A stretch of DNA of 15,188 bases from assembly GCA_964441535.1 (NCBI GenBank), contig CAYTXQ010000016.1:1-15188 (forward strand). Reading direction: 5' to 3'. Source of the DNA: CAYNLX01 sp964441535. GTDB lineage: Bacteria; Bacillota_I; Bacilli_A; RF39; UBA660. Positions 14,486 to 15,188 of this stretch are shown piece after piece (positions within the stretch are counted from its first letter, which is position 1; every line of letters begins with the position of its first letter). A model generated the notes under the pieces. The model was not told the DNA's origin and made no database searches. It worked only from the letters and a program-made list of their open reading frames with translations. Both the position numbers and the translations under genes were made by a program.

Positions 14486-15188
14486 TTAGTTATTAGTATT
14501 ATAAATATTTTCAAATATTGTTATATTTGAATCTTTTATATTATATATAGCATTTTTAGAATGATCATCGCTATCTGTTATTTTAAATGCAATATTTTCT
14601 TTATAATTAAAAATTTCTAATGTATATGACTCATTATTTAAAGTATAATAAATCAAAATATTATAATAATTATTTTGTGGATCATAACCCACATTTTTAT
14701 AATTATCTATTCTTTTCGCAGAATCTTGTGAAATATAATTTAAAAAATTATTAACAGTAGAACTATTTAAACTTTTATAGTCACAATTTATATTGTTATC
14801 TTTTACAATACATTTTTCTATTTCGGTTGCCGTAATATTGGCATTATTTTTAAATAAAGTAACCCAATCAATATCTAAAACATATTCGTTTTTACAATAG
14901 TCACCAAGAATGTAACTTAAATATATTTTATTTAATGGAAAATCATCTTCAACATAATATTTACTTATTGTTATATCTATATTTTTATCATAAAAATAAC
15001 TTTCATCATAACATGACTGTAAATTTTCTATATAATTATTTATTATATTTTGAGCATTATTAAAATCTCTAAAAGTATAGAATGTTACGTCATTGTTCTT
15101 TTTATTAATATAATATGAAAATAATGGTGTTGGTATTTTTACTTCTTTATCAGTTTTATAGTATGATTTAAAGAAAGTCTTATTCAAT
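14486..15188 (-). CDS. Protein of unknown function, C-terminal 233+ residues (start outside window)
   Basis: The frame is open to the right edge. The first possible start inside is a TTG at 15187 without a visible ribosome binding site, so the gene most likely begins beyond the window. I do not recognise a family. The visible part is rich in Asn, Tyr, Ile and Asp, is poorly charged for a cytosolic protein here, and has four cysteines (in LQSCYDES, GDYCKNEY and the pair in EKCIVKDNNINCDY). No membrane segment is visible in this part. The composition, cysteines and repeated beta-like Tyr/Ile stretches would suit an extracytoplasmic domain anchored by an N-terminal segment not seen here; this is an inference. 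The last residues end 40 bases before the small peptide gene on the same strand. Confidence 0.7.
   Translation of the reverse strand, partial: LNKTFFKSYYKTDKEVKIPTPLFSYYINKKNNDVTFYTFRDFNNAQNIINNYIENLQSCYDESYFYDKNIDITISKYYVEDDFPLNKIYLSYILGDYCKNEYVLDIDWVTLFKNNANITATEIEKCIVKDNNINCDYKSLNSSTVNNFLNYISQDSAKRIDNYKNVGYDPQNNYYNILIYYTLNNESYTLEIFNYKENIAFKITDSDDHSKNAIYNIKDSNITIFENIYNTNN

Overview
The window is very AT-rich and compact. Coding density is high, Shine-Dalgarno sequences of the AGGAGG type are common, and TGA is used as a stop (rplI, gerC), so the genetic code is standard. A GerA/GerC/GerB germinant receptor operon together with the rplI-dnaB pair points to an endospore-forming low-GC Bacillota (Bacilli or Clostridia), probably an uncultured or gut-type lineage. 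The exact clade cannot be fixed from this sequence. A run of exactly 100 N inside lysS shows that this is a draft or metagenome assembly.

Layout: (1) Bases 1-2100, minus strand, form the operon rplI - dnaB - a membrane-anchored protein cut by the window edge. It has an extended -10 promoter before rplI. (2) Bases 2182-5850, minus strand, hold an orphan 265-residue cytosolic protein, then lysS (with the gap), then a YfcC-type carboxylate/amino-acid transporter. Strong hairpin terminators follow lysS and yfcC. (3) Bases 5919-9500, plus strand, hold two half-size ABC exporters that almost touch. Their motifs show an asymmetric heterodimer with one degenerate ATP site. A bidirectional terminator closes the unit. 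(4) Bases 9499-10017, minus strand, encode a zinc-ribbon membrane protein divergent from the next operon. (5) Bases 10085-13744, plus strand, hold gerA - gerC - gerB, overlapping at both junctions and preceded by a candidate forespore (sigma-G-like) promoter. (6) Bases 13748-15188, minus strand, hold three small unrecognised genes. One is a 38-residue, strongly basic peptide with an excellent ribosome binding site and its own terminator. Its N-terminus resembles the sporulation peptide SpoVM.

Housekeeping replication and translation genes (rplI, dnaB, lysS) sit beside transport and spore genes, and no mobile element, CRISPR array, tRNA or rRNA is visible. Five starts were moved inward from the longest open frame because a Shine-Dalgarno sequence marks the internal codon: dnaB, yfcC, lysS, the 265-residue gene (GTG) and the second ABC gene. 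The least explained parts are the 265-residue gene, the 38-residue peptide and the two other small genes at the right end. No wholly new multi-gene system can be demonstrated from the sequence alone.
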